DNA of 64,000 bases from Flavobacterium anhuiense (GCF_004151235.1 NZ_JUIV01000019.1:1-64000); one strand, 5' to 3'. Positions 1 to 7,850 are shown, counted from the stretch's first letter. Numbers and translations are program-made. The notes: generated from the sequence alone by a model not told the origin.

Positions 1-77
1 TTGTTACCGAATTATCTAACCTTTACAGAAATGACAAACTGTATGAAAACTTTATCTAAAACTTTGCGCCTCTGCTT

Positions 78-91
78 CCGATAGCTATCGG
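78..91. repeat. 14-bp perfect palindrome in left-edge intergenic DNA
   Basis: The palindrome CCGATAGCTATCGG lies in the 146 bp before the HutD-like gene. It sits among filler words (ctttgcgcctctgc, tttgtgccttagtggc) that recur in other gaps of the window. No gene is seen in this stretch. Confidence 0.6.
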
Positions 92-146
92 GATTGCGAG
101 ATTAAAAAAACTTAGTGTCTTTGTGCCTTAGTGGCTAAAAACGTAA

Positions 147-695
147 TTAAAAATCCAATACCCCAAACAGACATTCAGTAGAAAAATGAAGCATTACATT
201 TTCTTTTTTCTCATTGTCAATGACCAATAAATCATTGGTTTCTAAATGGTATGGTTTTTCATTAATTGTAATAACAGTCGTATCTAAAGAAAATACAATC
301 GCTATTTCAGCATTACAATTCTGATTACCATTTGCTATTTCTACTTTATGATCGGATATTTTTTCAGAAACCATCCAATTAAAATCAGTGCCTTTGGTGA
401 AAGAAGTTACCTCATCATTAGAATTAAATTCCATGATTTCATATTTCTCATACACTTTTTTTTCTTTGTTTACCTCAACATCTAAGTCATTATCAAGCAT
501 AACCAAATATCGGTGATAGCCTTTAAATTTGGTAAATTCTGAAGGCGTTTGCTCTATTGTAGCGCTACTTATTCTGAATACAAAATCTCTATCGGCATAA
601 TTTGCTGTTTTTGGATAAATCATATATTCATACGTTAATCCGCCGCTCCAAATAGAGGGTTTTGTGTCTTTTTTAGAGAAAAGTTGTATGTTCAT
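147..695 (-). CDS. HutD/Ves family protein
   Basis: A 182-aa cytoplasmic protein without a signal peptide. The N-terminal third has the HutD/Ves pattern: WSGGLTYEYMIYP, then a phenylalanine/arginine-rich strand (RDFVFRISSATIEQ), then the segment FTKFKGYHRYLVML that matches the family's F-pG-x-R-xx-xL signature. Family members are cupin-like beta proteins. HutD is tied to histidine utilisation in some bacteria, but its biochemical role is unsettled. hutH lies about 11 kb away on the other strand, so this is not a hut operon as seen here. The gene is isolated, and the window edge hides its downstream side. The family call is fairly sure; function is open. Confidence 0.8.
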   Translation of the reverse strand: MNIQLFSKKDTKPSIWSGGLTYEYMIYPKTANYADRDFVFRISSATIEQTPSEFTKFKGYHRYLVMLDNDLDVEVNKEKKVYEKYEIMEFNSNDEVTSFTKGTDFNWMVSEKISDHKVEIANGNQNCNAEIAIVFSLDTTVITINEKPYHLETNDLLVIDNEKKENVMLHFSTECLFGVLDF

Positions 696-848
696 TTATT
701 GAATATTTTATTTAGAGAAAATTTGTCGTTTGTTTGAAGAGCTCGTGTCGTAACTATTTTGAACCATATAAGTTATATAAGATAATGTAAGGTTTGTCTA
801 AAAAAGGAATCTAGAAAAGTTTTTTTAGGCAAAGTTTACATACAGTTT

Positions 849-946
849 GTCATTTCGAGGAACGAGAAATCTTCGCGAGAAGCTCTACAAAGATTGGATT
901 CTCGTTGCGGAGCTACTTACGAAGATTTCTCGTTCCTCGAAATGAC
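849..946. repeat. Long inverted repeat, 27-bp perfect arms
   Basis: The arms are at 849-875 and 920-946. The left arm begins GTCATTTCGAGGAACGAGAA and the right arm is its exact reverse complement; the spacer is 44 bp. The same arm words recur at 7626-7724 between thrC and thrB. It lies between the promoters or ends of two minus-strand genes and has no coding potential. Confidence 0.9.
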
Positions 947-1023
947 AAGATTGGGTATATAATGCATGAAATAAAACTTAGCGAATCTCTGCGTAATTCT
1001 CTGCGAATCTCTGTGGTATAACA

Positions 1024-1530
1024 TTACAACACTTTCTCCAAATAAATAAACTCCAAAGGAACTTCAGAAACTGTAGTATGAATTTCACTCTCAGGAAAAG
1101 CCTCACGTTTACCAGTATCTACATAACCGTGACGTTTGTACCAAGCTACAAGCTCTTCGCGAACCGAAATAACCGTCATAATAATACTTGACAACCCAAG
1201 AGATTTTGCATGATTTTCGGCCTCGGCTAAAAGTTTTTTACCGATTCCGCTGTTTTGAAGTTCTGGTGAAACGGTCAGCATTCCTAAATACAATTGATGT
1301 CCTTTTTCTACCAATAAAACCGAACCGATGATTTTGTCATTTTCTGTAAATTTCAGAATCGTGTTTTTTGGATCAAGAAAGATTTCCGTCATTTCGGGTT
1401 CGTCGGTTCTTTTTCCTTCTAGTAAATGCGCTTCGGTTGTCCAGCCTTTTTTAGAAGTTTCGCCTCTGTAAGCAGAATTTATTAAGATGGTTAATGCTGG
1501 AATGTCTTCTATTGTTGCTTTTGTAATCAT
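1024..1530 (-). CDS. GNAT family N-acetyltransferase
   Basis: A 168-aa single-domain acetyltransferase expected to move the acetyl group of acetyl-CoA to an amine; the substrate cannot be read from the sequence. The acetyl-CoA pyrophosphate-binding motif A is clear near residues 88-101 (LTVSPELQNSGIGKKLL, Q-xx-G-x-G type), followed by the usual alpha helix and the C-terminal beta-strand region (VAWYKRHGY). The N-terminus (AYRGETSKKGWTTEAHLLEG) resembles a common GNAT subgroup in Bacteroidota. Monocistronic, flanked by inverted repeats on both sides. No signal peptide. Confidence 0.9.
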   Translation of the reverse strand: MITKATIEDIPALTILINSAYRGETSKKGWTTEAHLLEGKRTDEPEMTEIFLDPKNTILKFTENDKIIGSVLLVEKGHQLYLGMLTVSPELQNSGIGKKLLAEAENHAKSLGLSSIIMTVISVREELVAWYKRHGYVDTGKREAFPESEIHTTVSEVPLEFIYLEKVL

Positions 1531-1589
1531 ATTAAGCTGATTGTATTATAAATATAAATCATTTTGAGTCTTAACTGGAGAAAAAATTG

Positions 1590-1720
1590 AATTGCCTACA
1601 GCTTTAGCTGTAGGAGCAAAGTTATGTTAGAAAAATGGCTTTAGCCAAAAATTTGTAGTTTTTTGGCTAAAGCCGAATAGAGTTCAAAATATAAACCTCC
1701 AGCTAAAGCAGGAGGCAATT
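1590..1720. repeat. Four-hairpin nested palindrome
   Basis: Outer hairpins CCTACAGCTTTAGCTGTAGG and CCTCCAGCTAAAGCAGGAGG are flanked by AATTGCCT and AGGCAATT, so they form inverted copies of each other. Between them lie two inner copies, GGCTTTAGCC and GGCTAAAGCC, also inverted relative to each other. The whole unit is concentric and fills the gap between two divergent genes. Confidence 0.85.
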
Positions 1721-1794
1721 GATTTTTTGATTATTGTAAGTAAATATTTAGATAAAATTCTAGAAATTTGTATAGAACACAAAATCAATAAAGT

Positions 1795-2571
1795 ATGAGC
1801 AGAATACACTTGTTTGAATTTGAAGATCAGCAATGGTTTCCGGAGTTTATTAGAAATTACATGACCGATTTTCTGCAGTTTCTTTCGAATAAAACGGCTA
1901 TGTACAGAGGAATTGTTCCCGTAATTGAAAAAGCTTTAAAAGAAAGCCAAACCAATCAAATTATAGATTTGGCTTCGGGCGGTGGAGGCGGATTGATTTG
2001 GTTAAACGCCGAATTGCGAAAAAACAATCCCGACTTAAAAATTCTGCTGACGGATTATTTTCCTAATATTCCTGCATTCGAACATACACAAAAACAAGCC
2101 GATAATTTCGATTTCGTAAAAACTTCCGTCGATGCCAGAAATGTTCCCGAAAACTTAAAAGGACTTCGAACGCAGTTTTTATCTTTTCATCATTTTAAAC
2201 CGAAAGATGCTCAGCAGATTTTGCAGAATGCAATTGACACAAACAGCTCGATTGCGATTTTTGAAGGGCAGGAGAGAAGTGTTCCAAGTATTATAGCGAT
2301 GATCCTTTCGCCAATTTCTGTTTTGCTGACAACGCCATTTATCCGTCCGTTTAAAATTGGCAGAATCATTTTTACGTATTTAATTCCAATTGTACCGATT
2401 TTGGTTTTGTGGGATGGCGTGGTTTCGTCTTTAAGAACCTATTCTGTTGACGAAATGAACGAATTGATTTCTAAATTATATAATAAGGATAATTTTAGTT
2501 GGGAAGTCGGAAAAGTGAAATCTGGGCCTGCGAAGATTTTGTATTTGTTGGGGACGAGGACACAGATTTAA
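1795..2571 (+). CDS. Class I SAM-dependent methyltransferase-like protein
   Basis: A 258-aa protein. Residues 56-66 (IIDLASGGGGG) look like motif I of class I SAM methyltransferases, followed by an acidic strand end (ILLTDYFPN) and a SVDARNVP segment near where motif III falls. From about residue 160 the chain becomes hydrophobic (MILSPISVLLTTPF and IIFTYLIPIVPILVL), suggesting one or two membrane-associated helices. The substrate may therefore be a lipid or membrane compound; this is inference. It follows a palindromic gap and is monocistronic. Just downstream (about 2555-2620) is filler of the cacagatttaacagatt kind. The fold call is reasonable; activity is unproven. Confidence 0.65.
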   Translation: MSRIHLFEFEDQQWFPEFIRNYMTDFLQFLSNKTAMYRGIVPVIEKALKESQTNQIIDLASGGGGGLIWLNAELRKNNPDLKILLTDYFPNIPAFEHTQKQADNFDFVKTSVDARNVPENLKGLRTQFLSFHHFKPKDAQQILQNAIDTNSSIAIFEGQERSVPSIIAMILSPISVLLTTPFIRPFKIGRIIFTYLIPIVPILVLWDGVVSSLRTYSVDEMNELISKLYNKDNFSWEVGKVKSGPAKILYLLGTRTQI

Positions 2572-2700
2572 CAGATTCGTTATCACGAAGACGCGGATTT
2601 ACACTGATTAAATTAAAAAAATCTTATAATTCGCGCTATGGGAACAACTTTTATTAATAGCGGTGTTCTGTGATCGATCTTACACAATTGTCTGCTAGTG

Positions 2701-3006
2701 TTAGTCATGAAGCACTTTATACAACTCATCTAACAATTCCATTTCATCAGAAGGCAAAAGCTGTATCGCGATTTCAAGAAGAAGCATAACATCAATGGCA
2801 GTTTTAGAATCTTCCTGTTGAAGCGTGTTAATACTTGTTCTTAATAGCGAAATAATGGTTTGCATTAATTCGTTGTAACACGATATGGTCATTTTGGTTT
2901 TAAAAGAGTTTCTGTTCTTTTTACTGGGTTTTAATTGTGTAAAATAGTTAACTCTGGCTGCAAATTCTAAAAAATCGGTTATTGATAATTTACTTGATTC
3001 TGTCAT
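2701..3006 (-). CDS. Hypothetical protein, 101 aa
   Basis: I do not recognise this family. It is a small soluble, mostly helical protein with a basic middle (KPSKKNRNSFKTK, residues 27-39) and an acidic, leucine-rich C-terminal helix (EIAIQLLPSDEMELLDELYKVL). It is divergent from the XRE regulator at 3170 across a 163-bp gap. A good Bacteroidota promoter (-33 TTTG, 17-bp spacer, -7 TATTTTTG) drives it from 3110-3082. Being divergent from a regulator suggests it could be a target or partner, but nothing else supports this. Confidence 0.6.
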   Translation of the reverse strand: MTESSKLSITDFLEFAARVNYFTQLKPSKKNRNSFKTKMTISCYNELMQTIISLLRTSINTLQQEDSKTAIDVMLLLEIAIQLLPSDEMELLDELYKVLHD

Positions 3007-3081
3007 GGCTTATAGTTTTAATTGATGTAAAAATCTTACTTTTGTGTAATTAGCGGCAAGTAAGCCAGAGATTTTGAGTTA

Positions 3082-3110
3082 CAAAAATATTTACGTTTGT
3101 ATATCACAAA
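3082..3110 (-). promoter_or_regulatory. Promoter of the 101-aa gene
   Basis: On the minus strand TTTG (3110-3107), a 17-bp spacer and TATTTTTG (3089-3082) match the Bacteroidota sigma-ABfr consensus TTTG/TAnnTTTG. The leader would be about 70 nt. Confidence 0.55.
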
Positions 3111-3157
3111 TGGACTTAGTTTTTTACAAAAATCTATTTTTCCTTAAGAATTTTAAA

Positions 3158-3165
3158 TATCTTTG
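3158..3165 (+). promoter_or_regulatory. -7 box abutting the XRE start codon
   Basis: TATCTTTG fits TAnnTTTG and ends 4 nt before the ATG at 3170, so the mRNA should be leaderless or nearly so. No clear TTTG is seen at -33. The same 4-nt spacing is seen at pyrE and the DEAD-box helicase gene. Confidence 0.55.
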
Positions 3166-3169
3166 ATTC

Positions 3170-3565
3170 ATGAGCACAGCAGTAAAACCAAAACATATCG
3201 GCAGAAATATTAGCCGAATTAGAGAACTAAAAGGCATGAAGCAGGAAGCTTTGGCAATGGCAATTGGCGTAACGCAACAAACGGTTTCTAATATTGAAGC
3301 AAGCGAAAATGTTGATGACGAAAAACTGAACCAAATTGCAAAAGCTCTTGATGTTTCTGTTGAAGCAATTAAAAACTTTTCGGAAGAAGCGGTTTTTAAT
3401 ATTATTGGAAATACTTTTCAAGATAGTAGTGCAATTGCTTCAGGTGATTATAATTACAATTGTACTTTTAATCCATTAGATAAAGTTGTTGAACTTTACG
3501 AACGTTTGGTGCAAGCTGAAAAAGATAAAGTGGAGTATTTGGAGAAGTTATTGGATAAGAAATAA
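3170..3565 (+). CDS. XRE-family HTH transcriptional regulator
   Basis: A 131-aa DNA-binding protein. Residues 9-72 are a lambda-repressor-like HTH (IGRNISRIRELKGMKQEALA, then GVTQQTVSNIEASE with the recognition helix). A divergent linker follows (NIIGNTFQDSSAIASG), then the motif NCTFNPLDK and a charged coiled coil (YERLVQAEKDKVEYLEKLL), probably for oligomerisation. A paralogue with the same architecture is at 52163-52567. The ATG lies 4 nt after a -7 box, implying leaderless expression. A hairpin terminator follows. It is divergent from the 101-aa unknown. No ligand-binding domain; its targets are unknown. Confidence 0.9.
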   Translation: MSTAVKPKHIGRNISRIRELKGMKQEALAMAIGVTQQTVSNIEASENVDDEKLNQIAKALDVSVEAIKNFSEEAVFNIIGNTFQDSSAIASGDYNYNCTFNPLDKVVELYERLVQAEKDKVEYLEKLLDKK

Positions 3566-3589
3566 TCTTTTTGAAGATATATTATATTG

Positions 3590-3620
3590 AAAAGAGACCT
3601 TTGATGAGGTCTCTTTTTTT
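3590..3620 (+). terminator. Rho-independent terminator after XRE gene
   Basis: The stem AAAAGAGACCT/AGGTCTCTTTT with a 6-nt loop is followed by a T run. It is placed 25 nt after the stop codon. Confidence 0.85.
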
Positions 3621-3658
3621 AAGCTCTCTAGCGCGAGTAATGTTAGTAATTTTTAGTT

Positions 3659-5347
3659 TTATTTTAAATCTAATTTTTCAATGTAGTCATCAATAAATGA
3701 AGGCTGAGTTTTGAAATTAGTGTGGTCAAATTTTCTTTCGACATAATTAGAAAACGAGATTGCTGTGTCGAGATAGATTTGTGTTTTTTCTTTTAATGTT
3801 CTTGTTGGTCTAGGTGTTATATAATCAAAATATTTTTTAATCATAATCTCAAGTCCATATTCGCCTCTCTTTTTAAAATGCTCTTGATATAGAATCAAAG
3901 TATCAATGTTAATAATCACTAAATCATTTATTTTTGATAATTGCTCTAAATTGAATTTTGCTTTCAATTCTTTTTTAAACCAAATATTAATTAACCTATT
4001 TAATTCAAGAGTGTCGAATTGTCTATCATGTGTTACTAAAATAGGATAAATGTTTATAGATGACACATTATAGCAATTATCTATTTTATCATAAGAAAGA
4101 CTAAAAAAGCGATGTATATTTTCAATAATTTGTAATATTGCTTTATTACTATTTTTGTCAATCAAAAATTTTTCTTTTAAAGATTTTGACAATATTGAAA
4201 AATCACGAGATTGCTTAACATCTCCTTTTAAAATTACATCTTTACTTTCGAAAAGTAAGATTTTATTTTTAAATCTTATATAATAATCTGGTTCTGCCGA
4301 GTAACCTAACTTTTTAAAATCCTCACCTGTGAATTTAATCCATTTATTATTTTTTGGGAAACAACATTTTAGTACATTATATAACATTATTTGCTCTGAA
4401 AAATGATCACAATAAATAGCTCTAAAGTTTTTTAATTTAAATTCATCTATAACATTAGAGTTAATTTTTAAACTAAATTCAAAAATTACACTTTTAAAAA
4501 TTCTTTCAACCAAAAATAATTTGTTTATTATAATGAAAGTTTTTTTATCAATTTTTAGAATGGGATTGCTTCTTAAATTTACAAAGTCTGGTAATTCGTT
4601 ATAATCAATTGGAATAGTAAAAAAATTTATAAAGCTTGAGTTTGTTACAAAGTTTTCATTTTCTTCAAATCTAATCTCAGAATATGTTTCATTATCATGA
4701 TTTAAAACTGGAATTATTAAGTTTAATAACTTGAAAATCCACTCTTTCCATGTTTTACAATTATAATTTGAAAGAAATAAATTAAGATGATTAGAAAGTT
4801 TATAATCTTTTTCTAAAAATTGGAAAAAATCAATTGATTTTATGAGTTGAACTAAAAAAATATCTTTAAGGTCATAATTTTGTAAATCATAATCATGGTA
4901 TGATAATATTAATAGGGAAGCACTTAAATATTGATCCTTATCTTCGATAGGTAAATTTATTTTTCCAGCTTTTTCTATTTTGTCTTGTTCAGAGTTAATT
5001 AAAAGATATATTTTGAACAATCGTAATTCAAACTCATCAGTATTTATTGCTACTTCTGGTACATTTTCATCTTTCTCGTAGATGTACGTTAATAATTTTA
5101 AACTGCTGTAAATGTTAAGAATTGATCCGTTTTCTTTAGCTTTTGCAATGAATTCTGATTGGAGAATAGGGTTTTTAAACCAATTTGAAATAGTTAAAAT
5201 AGAATCTTTTTCAAATTTAGATTTATTTATTAAATAGCTAACTGCTCTTAATAAATACATTTTATTTAGTGGCTCTAATAATTCTTGAATTGTTTCATTA
5301 CCATTAAAGAAGTGTTCATAATTTAGCCTTAGTAGCATGTTTGTCAT
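3659..5347 (-). CDS. Putative PD-(D/E)XK nuclease, accessory gene
   Basis: A 562-aa soluble protein of no family I recognise. Residues 300-400 hold a plausible PD-(D/E)XK core: a helix with Glu318 (HFSEQIMLYNVL), then Pro353-Asp354 in AEPDYYIRF, then Glu367-Ser-Lys369 in ILLFESKD, with the usual 12-residue spacing between Asp and Glu. The other regions are helical, Ile/Asn/Lys rich, with no membrane segments. The gene is clearly more AT-rich than its neighbours, as is the 129-aa gene upstream, suggesting acquisition by transfer. A nuclease role, for instance in defence, is inference from the motif and context. No helicase, methylase or toxin partner is present. Confidence 0.65.
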   Translation of the reverse strand: MTNMLLRLNYEHFFNGNETIQELLEPLNKMYLLRAVSYLINKSKFEKDSILTISNWFKNPILQSEFIAKAKENGSILNIYSSLKLLTYIYEKDENVPEVAINTDEFELRLFKIYLLINSEQDKIEKAGKINLPIEDKDQYLSASLLILSYHDYDLQNYDLKDIFLVQLIKSIDFFQFLEKDYKLSNHLNLFLSNYNCKTWKEWIFKLLNLIIPVLNHDNETYSEIRFEENENFVTNSSFINFFTIPIDYNELPDFVNLRSNPILKIDKKTFIIINKLFLVERIFKSVIFEFSLKINSNVIDEFKLKNFRAIYCDHFSEQIMLYNVLKCCFPKNNKWIKFTGEDFKKLGYSAEPDYYIRFKNKILLFESKDVILKGDVKQSRDFSILSKSLKEKFLIDKNSNKAILQIIENIHRFFSLSYDKIDNCYNVSSINIYPILVTHDRQFDTLELNRLINIWFKKELKAKFNLEQLSKINDLVIINIDTLILYQEHFKKRGEYGLEIMIKKYFDYITPRPTRTLKEKTQIYLDTAISFSNYVERKFDHTNFKTQPSFIDDYIEKLDLK

Positions 5348-5577
5348 TCGATAAGATAATTTTTAAGGATTTGATGATTTAAAAAAATGATTCAATCAGA
5401 CGTAACAAATTTGTATTATAACAAAACTAATTTAAATTATAAAATAAAAAACAATTACTTATGAGTGGTTTAAAAACAAGAGATATTTCTTTTAAAATAA
5501 ATTTTTTAAATAGAAAACTATTTTTGGATTAAGCTTGAAATATCAAATCACTTTAAACTTATATTATGACAAGTTCT

Positions 5578-5967
5578 TTATTCGTTTTTTTTTGCGAATT
5601 CAACTCTGTAATCGCCTTTTCTTTTAGATATTAGTAGAGTATTAAAATTCTTTTTATCATCAGTATATATAATTTCATTTGGAATATTTTCCAAATCGAT
5701 TATTCCTTCCCCCTGTTGTTCAAAAAGTATATTCAAAATGTTAAAAAATTCCATGGCAATTTCATTTGGTATATATAATGAAATACTTTTCCAAGATTCG
5801 TCAAAATTTTGTTTTAATTCATATCCTGTTACAAAATAATGATCAATTTTTTTTTGGTCTATAATGACTATTCCAGCTCCATCTTGTTGATTAAAATCTA
5901 AGTCAAAAAGCTTTTTATTAATTCCAATTTGTTCTGACAATTTCGCGACTAATTTATTGTAGTTCAT
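5578..5967 (-). CDS. Hypothetical protein, 129 aa, accessory
   Basis: Not recognised. A small acidic soluble protein with predicted alternating strands (AGIVIIDQKKIDHYFVTGYEL) and one amphipathic helix (IAMEFFNILNILFEQQ). It is strongly AT-rich like the nuclease-like gene 230 bp downstream on the same strand. The pair may share transcription, though the gap is long. The 230-bp gap between them is about 80 percent A+T by eye and carries no convincing gene. An immunity, chaperone or regulatory role is possible but unsupported. Confidence 0.6.
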   Translation of the reverse strand: MNYNKLVAKLSEQIGINKKLFDLDFNQQDGAGIVIIDQKKIDHYFVTGYELKQNFDESWKSISLYIPNEIAMEFFNILNILFEQQGEGIIDLENIPNEIIYTDDKKNFNTLLISKRKGDYRVEFAKKNE

Positions 5968-6017
5968 TTTATATTAAAATTGTAATATTTATTTTAAATA
6001 AATTTATATATTTGTGT

Positions 6018-6089
6018 GCCTTGCTAGTTCAACGGATAGAACGAGGACCTGCTAAGTCCGCGATGGGGGTTCGATTCCCCCGTGAGATT
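6018..6089 (+). tRNA. tRNA-like gene, anticodon GCU (Ser), aberrant
   Basis: The core folds as a tRNA: D arm GTTC/GAAC (6027-6042) with GG in the loop, anticodon arm with loop CTGCTAA (anticodon at 6051-6053), variable loop CGAT, and a perfect T arm GGGGG-TTCGATT-CCCCC (6065-6081). Two features are wrong for tRNA-Ser(GCU): the variable region is 4 nt instead of a long class II arm, and the acceptor stem (6018-6024 with 6082-6088) has only three Watson-Crick pairs, three G-U pairs and a mismatch. No CCA is encoded. A TATATTTG box ends 3 nt upstream. It may be a degenerate tRNA, an element-borne tRNA or a tRNA-like RNA. Confidence 0.6.
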
Positions 6090-6114
6090 ATTCCTTCCTT
6101 ATGGAGTTTATATA

Positions 6115-6146
6115 AAAGCCGTCATTTTTGACGGCTTTATCTTTTT
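6115..6146. terminator. Hairpin terminator between tRNA-like gene and thrC
   Basis: AAAGCCGTCA/TGACGGCTTT with a TTTT loop. The tail TATCTTTTTA follows on the plus strand, and an AT-rich tail follows on the minus strand, so it could end both the tRNA-like transcript and the thr operon. Confidence 0.75.
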
Positions 6147-6194
6147 ACTATATCTTAGTTCAATATAAACTATTGTTTTTTATATATAAATGGA

Positions 6195-7484
6195 TTAGTT
6201 CAAAAAAGCTTTCAACTCCTCATAAGTTCCAATCTTCACACTAACTTTTTCCTCATTAATAACACTCTCAATTTGAGCAGGAATAGGAAGTGTAATTCCT
6301 AAAGCAGGTTCAACAACATCTAAGAACTTAATAGGATGCGCTGTTTCTAAGAAAATACCAATTGCGTTCGGGTGTTTTTCAAGTTCTTTTTTCAAACCTA
6401 AATAACCAACAGCACCGTGCGGTTCTGCGATATAACCGTCTGTTTTGTAGATTTTCTTTAGCGCTTCAAGCGTTTCTTCATCCGTATAACTATAAGAAGA
6501 AAAGTCTTTTTCGAAAGCTTTTAAATCGTTGTTGTATAATTCCTGAATTCTAATAAAGTTGCTTGGGTTTCCAACATCCATGGCGTTAGAGATTGTAGCT
6601 TTAGAAGGCTTCGGGTCGTATTTTCCGTTTTCTAAAAATCTTGGTACCGTGTCGTTTACGTTTGTAGAAGCTACGAAATGTTCAATTGGCAAACCTAATT
6701 TCTTTGCCATAATTCCGGCACAGATATTCCCGAAGTTTCCGCTTGGGCAAGAGAAAACTAAAGGTTTGTTTTGGCTTTTCAACGCTTTGTAAGCAAAGAA
6801 GAAATAAAACATTTGCGGCAACCAGCGCGCAATATTAATCGAGTTCGCCGAAGTCAGGTTTTTGTGCGCCAAAGTTTCATCTAAAAACGCTTTTTTCACC
6901 ATATCCTGACAATCATCAAAAACACCGTCAACTTCAAGCGCTTTTATGTTTTGCCCTAAAGTAGTCAATTGTTTTTCCTGAATATCGCTCACTTTTCCAG
7001 ACGGATATAAAATGACAACATCAACACCGTCAACGCCTAGAAATCCGCTGGCAACGGCTCCGCCTGTATCTCCGGAAGTAGCAACTAAAACGGTGTTTTT
7101 AGCATCTTTTTTGTCTTTATTGAAATAGCCCAAACAACGAGACATAAAACGAGCTCCAACGTCTTTAAATGCCATTGTTGGTCCGTGGAATAATTCTAAC
7201 GAATAGATTCCGTTTTCGACTTTCACAACAGGAAAATCAAAAACCAAAGTTTCGGCAATGATTTCTTTTAGTTTTTCTGCTGGGATTTCGTCTCCAACAA
7301 ATTGTTTAATCGCTTCAAAAGCAATTTCTTCGTGGCTTAAACTTTCGATTTTATCAAAAAAAGAAGGATCAAGCGGTGTAATACTTTCTGGGAAATATAA
7401 TCCTTTATCAGTTGCTAATCCTTGTATAACAGCTTCCTGAAAAGAAACTTTTGGGGCATTATGGTTTAAACTGTAGTATTTCAT
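6195..7484 (-). CDS. thrC: Threonine synthase
   Basis: A 429-aa PLP enzyme catalysing O-phosphohomoserine to threonine, the last step of the pathway. The N-terminus (MKYYSLNHNAPKVSF) and the PLP lysine motif MAFKDVGARF (Lys107) are typical of the long ThrC type. The phosphate-binding region is ATSGDTGGAVASGF, and the C-terminal half carries ISNAMDVGNPSNF. The start codon is the only good one. It is the last gene of the thrA-thrB-thrC order on the minus strand. A 385-bp gap filled with nested repeats separates it from thrB, so cotranscription is likely but not certain. Confidence 0.97.
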   Translation of the reverse strand: MKYYSLNHNAPKVSFQEAVIQGLATDKGLYFPESITPLDPSFFDKIESLSHEEIAFEAIKQFVGDEIPAEKLKEIIAETLVFDFPVVKVENGIYSLELFHGPTMAFKDVGARFMSRCLGYFNKDKKDAKNTVLVATSGDTGGAVASGFLGVDGVDVVILYPSGKVSDIQEKQLTTLGQNIKALEVDGVFDDCQDMVKKAFLDETLAHKNLTSANSINIARWLPQMFYFFFAYKALKSQNKPLVFSCPSGNFGNICAGIMAKKLGLPIEHFVASTNVNDTVPRFLENGKYDPKPSKATISNAMDVGNPSNFIRIQELYNNDLKAFEKDFSSYSYTDEETLEALKKIYKTDGYIAEPHGAVGYLGLKKELEKHPNAIGIFLETAHPIKFLDVVEPALGITLPIPAQIESVINEEKVSVKIGTYEELKAFLN

Positions 7485-7573
7485 TTCTATGGCTTTACGC
7501 TGTAAGCAATATGCTTTAGGCTTTTCCTATGTTTGCTTATAGCTTTTGTTTTTATTTTTAATTATCTCTTCGT

Positions 7574-7789
7574 TTTGTCAGGCTGAGCGGAGTCGAAGCC
7601 CCGCAAAGTATAGCACGCCATGTTTGTCATTTCGACGTAAGGAGAAATCTTCGCAAGTAACTCCGCAACGTTGAACCAATCTTTGTCGAGCTTCTCGTGG
7701 AGATTTCTCGTTCCTCGAAATGACAAACTGCACGGTTATACTTTGTGTCCAAACTTTGCGTGGGCTTCGACTCCGCTCAGCCTGACAAA
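7574..7789. repeat. Double nested inverted repeat between thrC and thrB
   Basis: The outer arms 7574-7600 and 7763-7789 are 27-bp exact reverse complements (left arm begins TTTGTCAGGCTGAGCGGAGT). Inside them lies an imperfect copy of the 849-946 element (7626-7724), which also begins GTCATTTCGA and ends TCGAAATGAC. This explains most of the long thrB-thrC gap. Confidence 0.9.
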
Positions 7790-7800
7790 CTTTGTCTTAA

Positions 7801-7850
7801 TACTTAATTCTTTTTACTTAATTCTTTTTACTTAATTCTTTTTACTTAAT
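7801..7850. repeat. 14-bp tandem repeat, about 3.6 copies
   Basis: The unit TACTTAATTCTTTT is repeated head to tail just downstream of the thrB stop codon. The copies are identical, which points to recent slippage or expansion. Confidence 0.85.

Noticed and set aside
5461..5532. 23-codon frame between the nuclease-like and 129-aa genes
   Set aside because: Too short, no promoter or conserved pattern; background of AT-rich DNA.
3659..6146. Integrative element or prophage around the tRNA-like gene
   Set aside because: No integrase, no direct-repeat attachment sites and no phage genes were found, so only low composition and odd content support transfer.
7801..7850. CRISPR-like array
   Set aside because: The 14-bp units are directly adjacent with no spacers and no cas gene is present.
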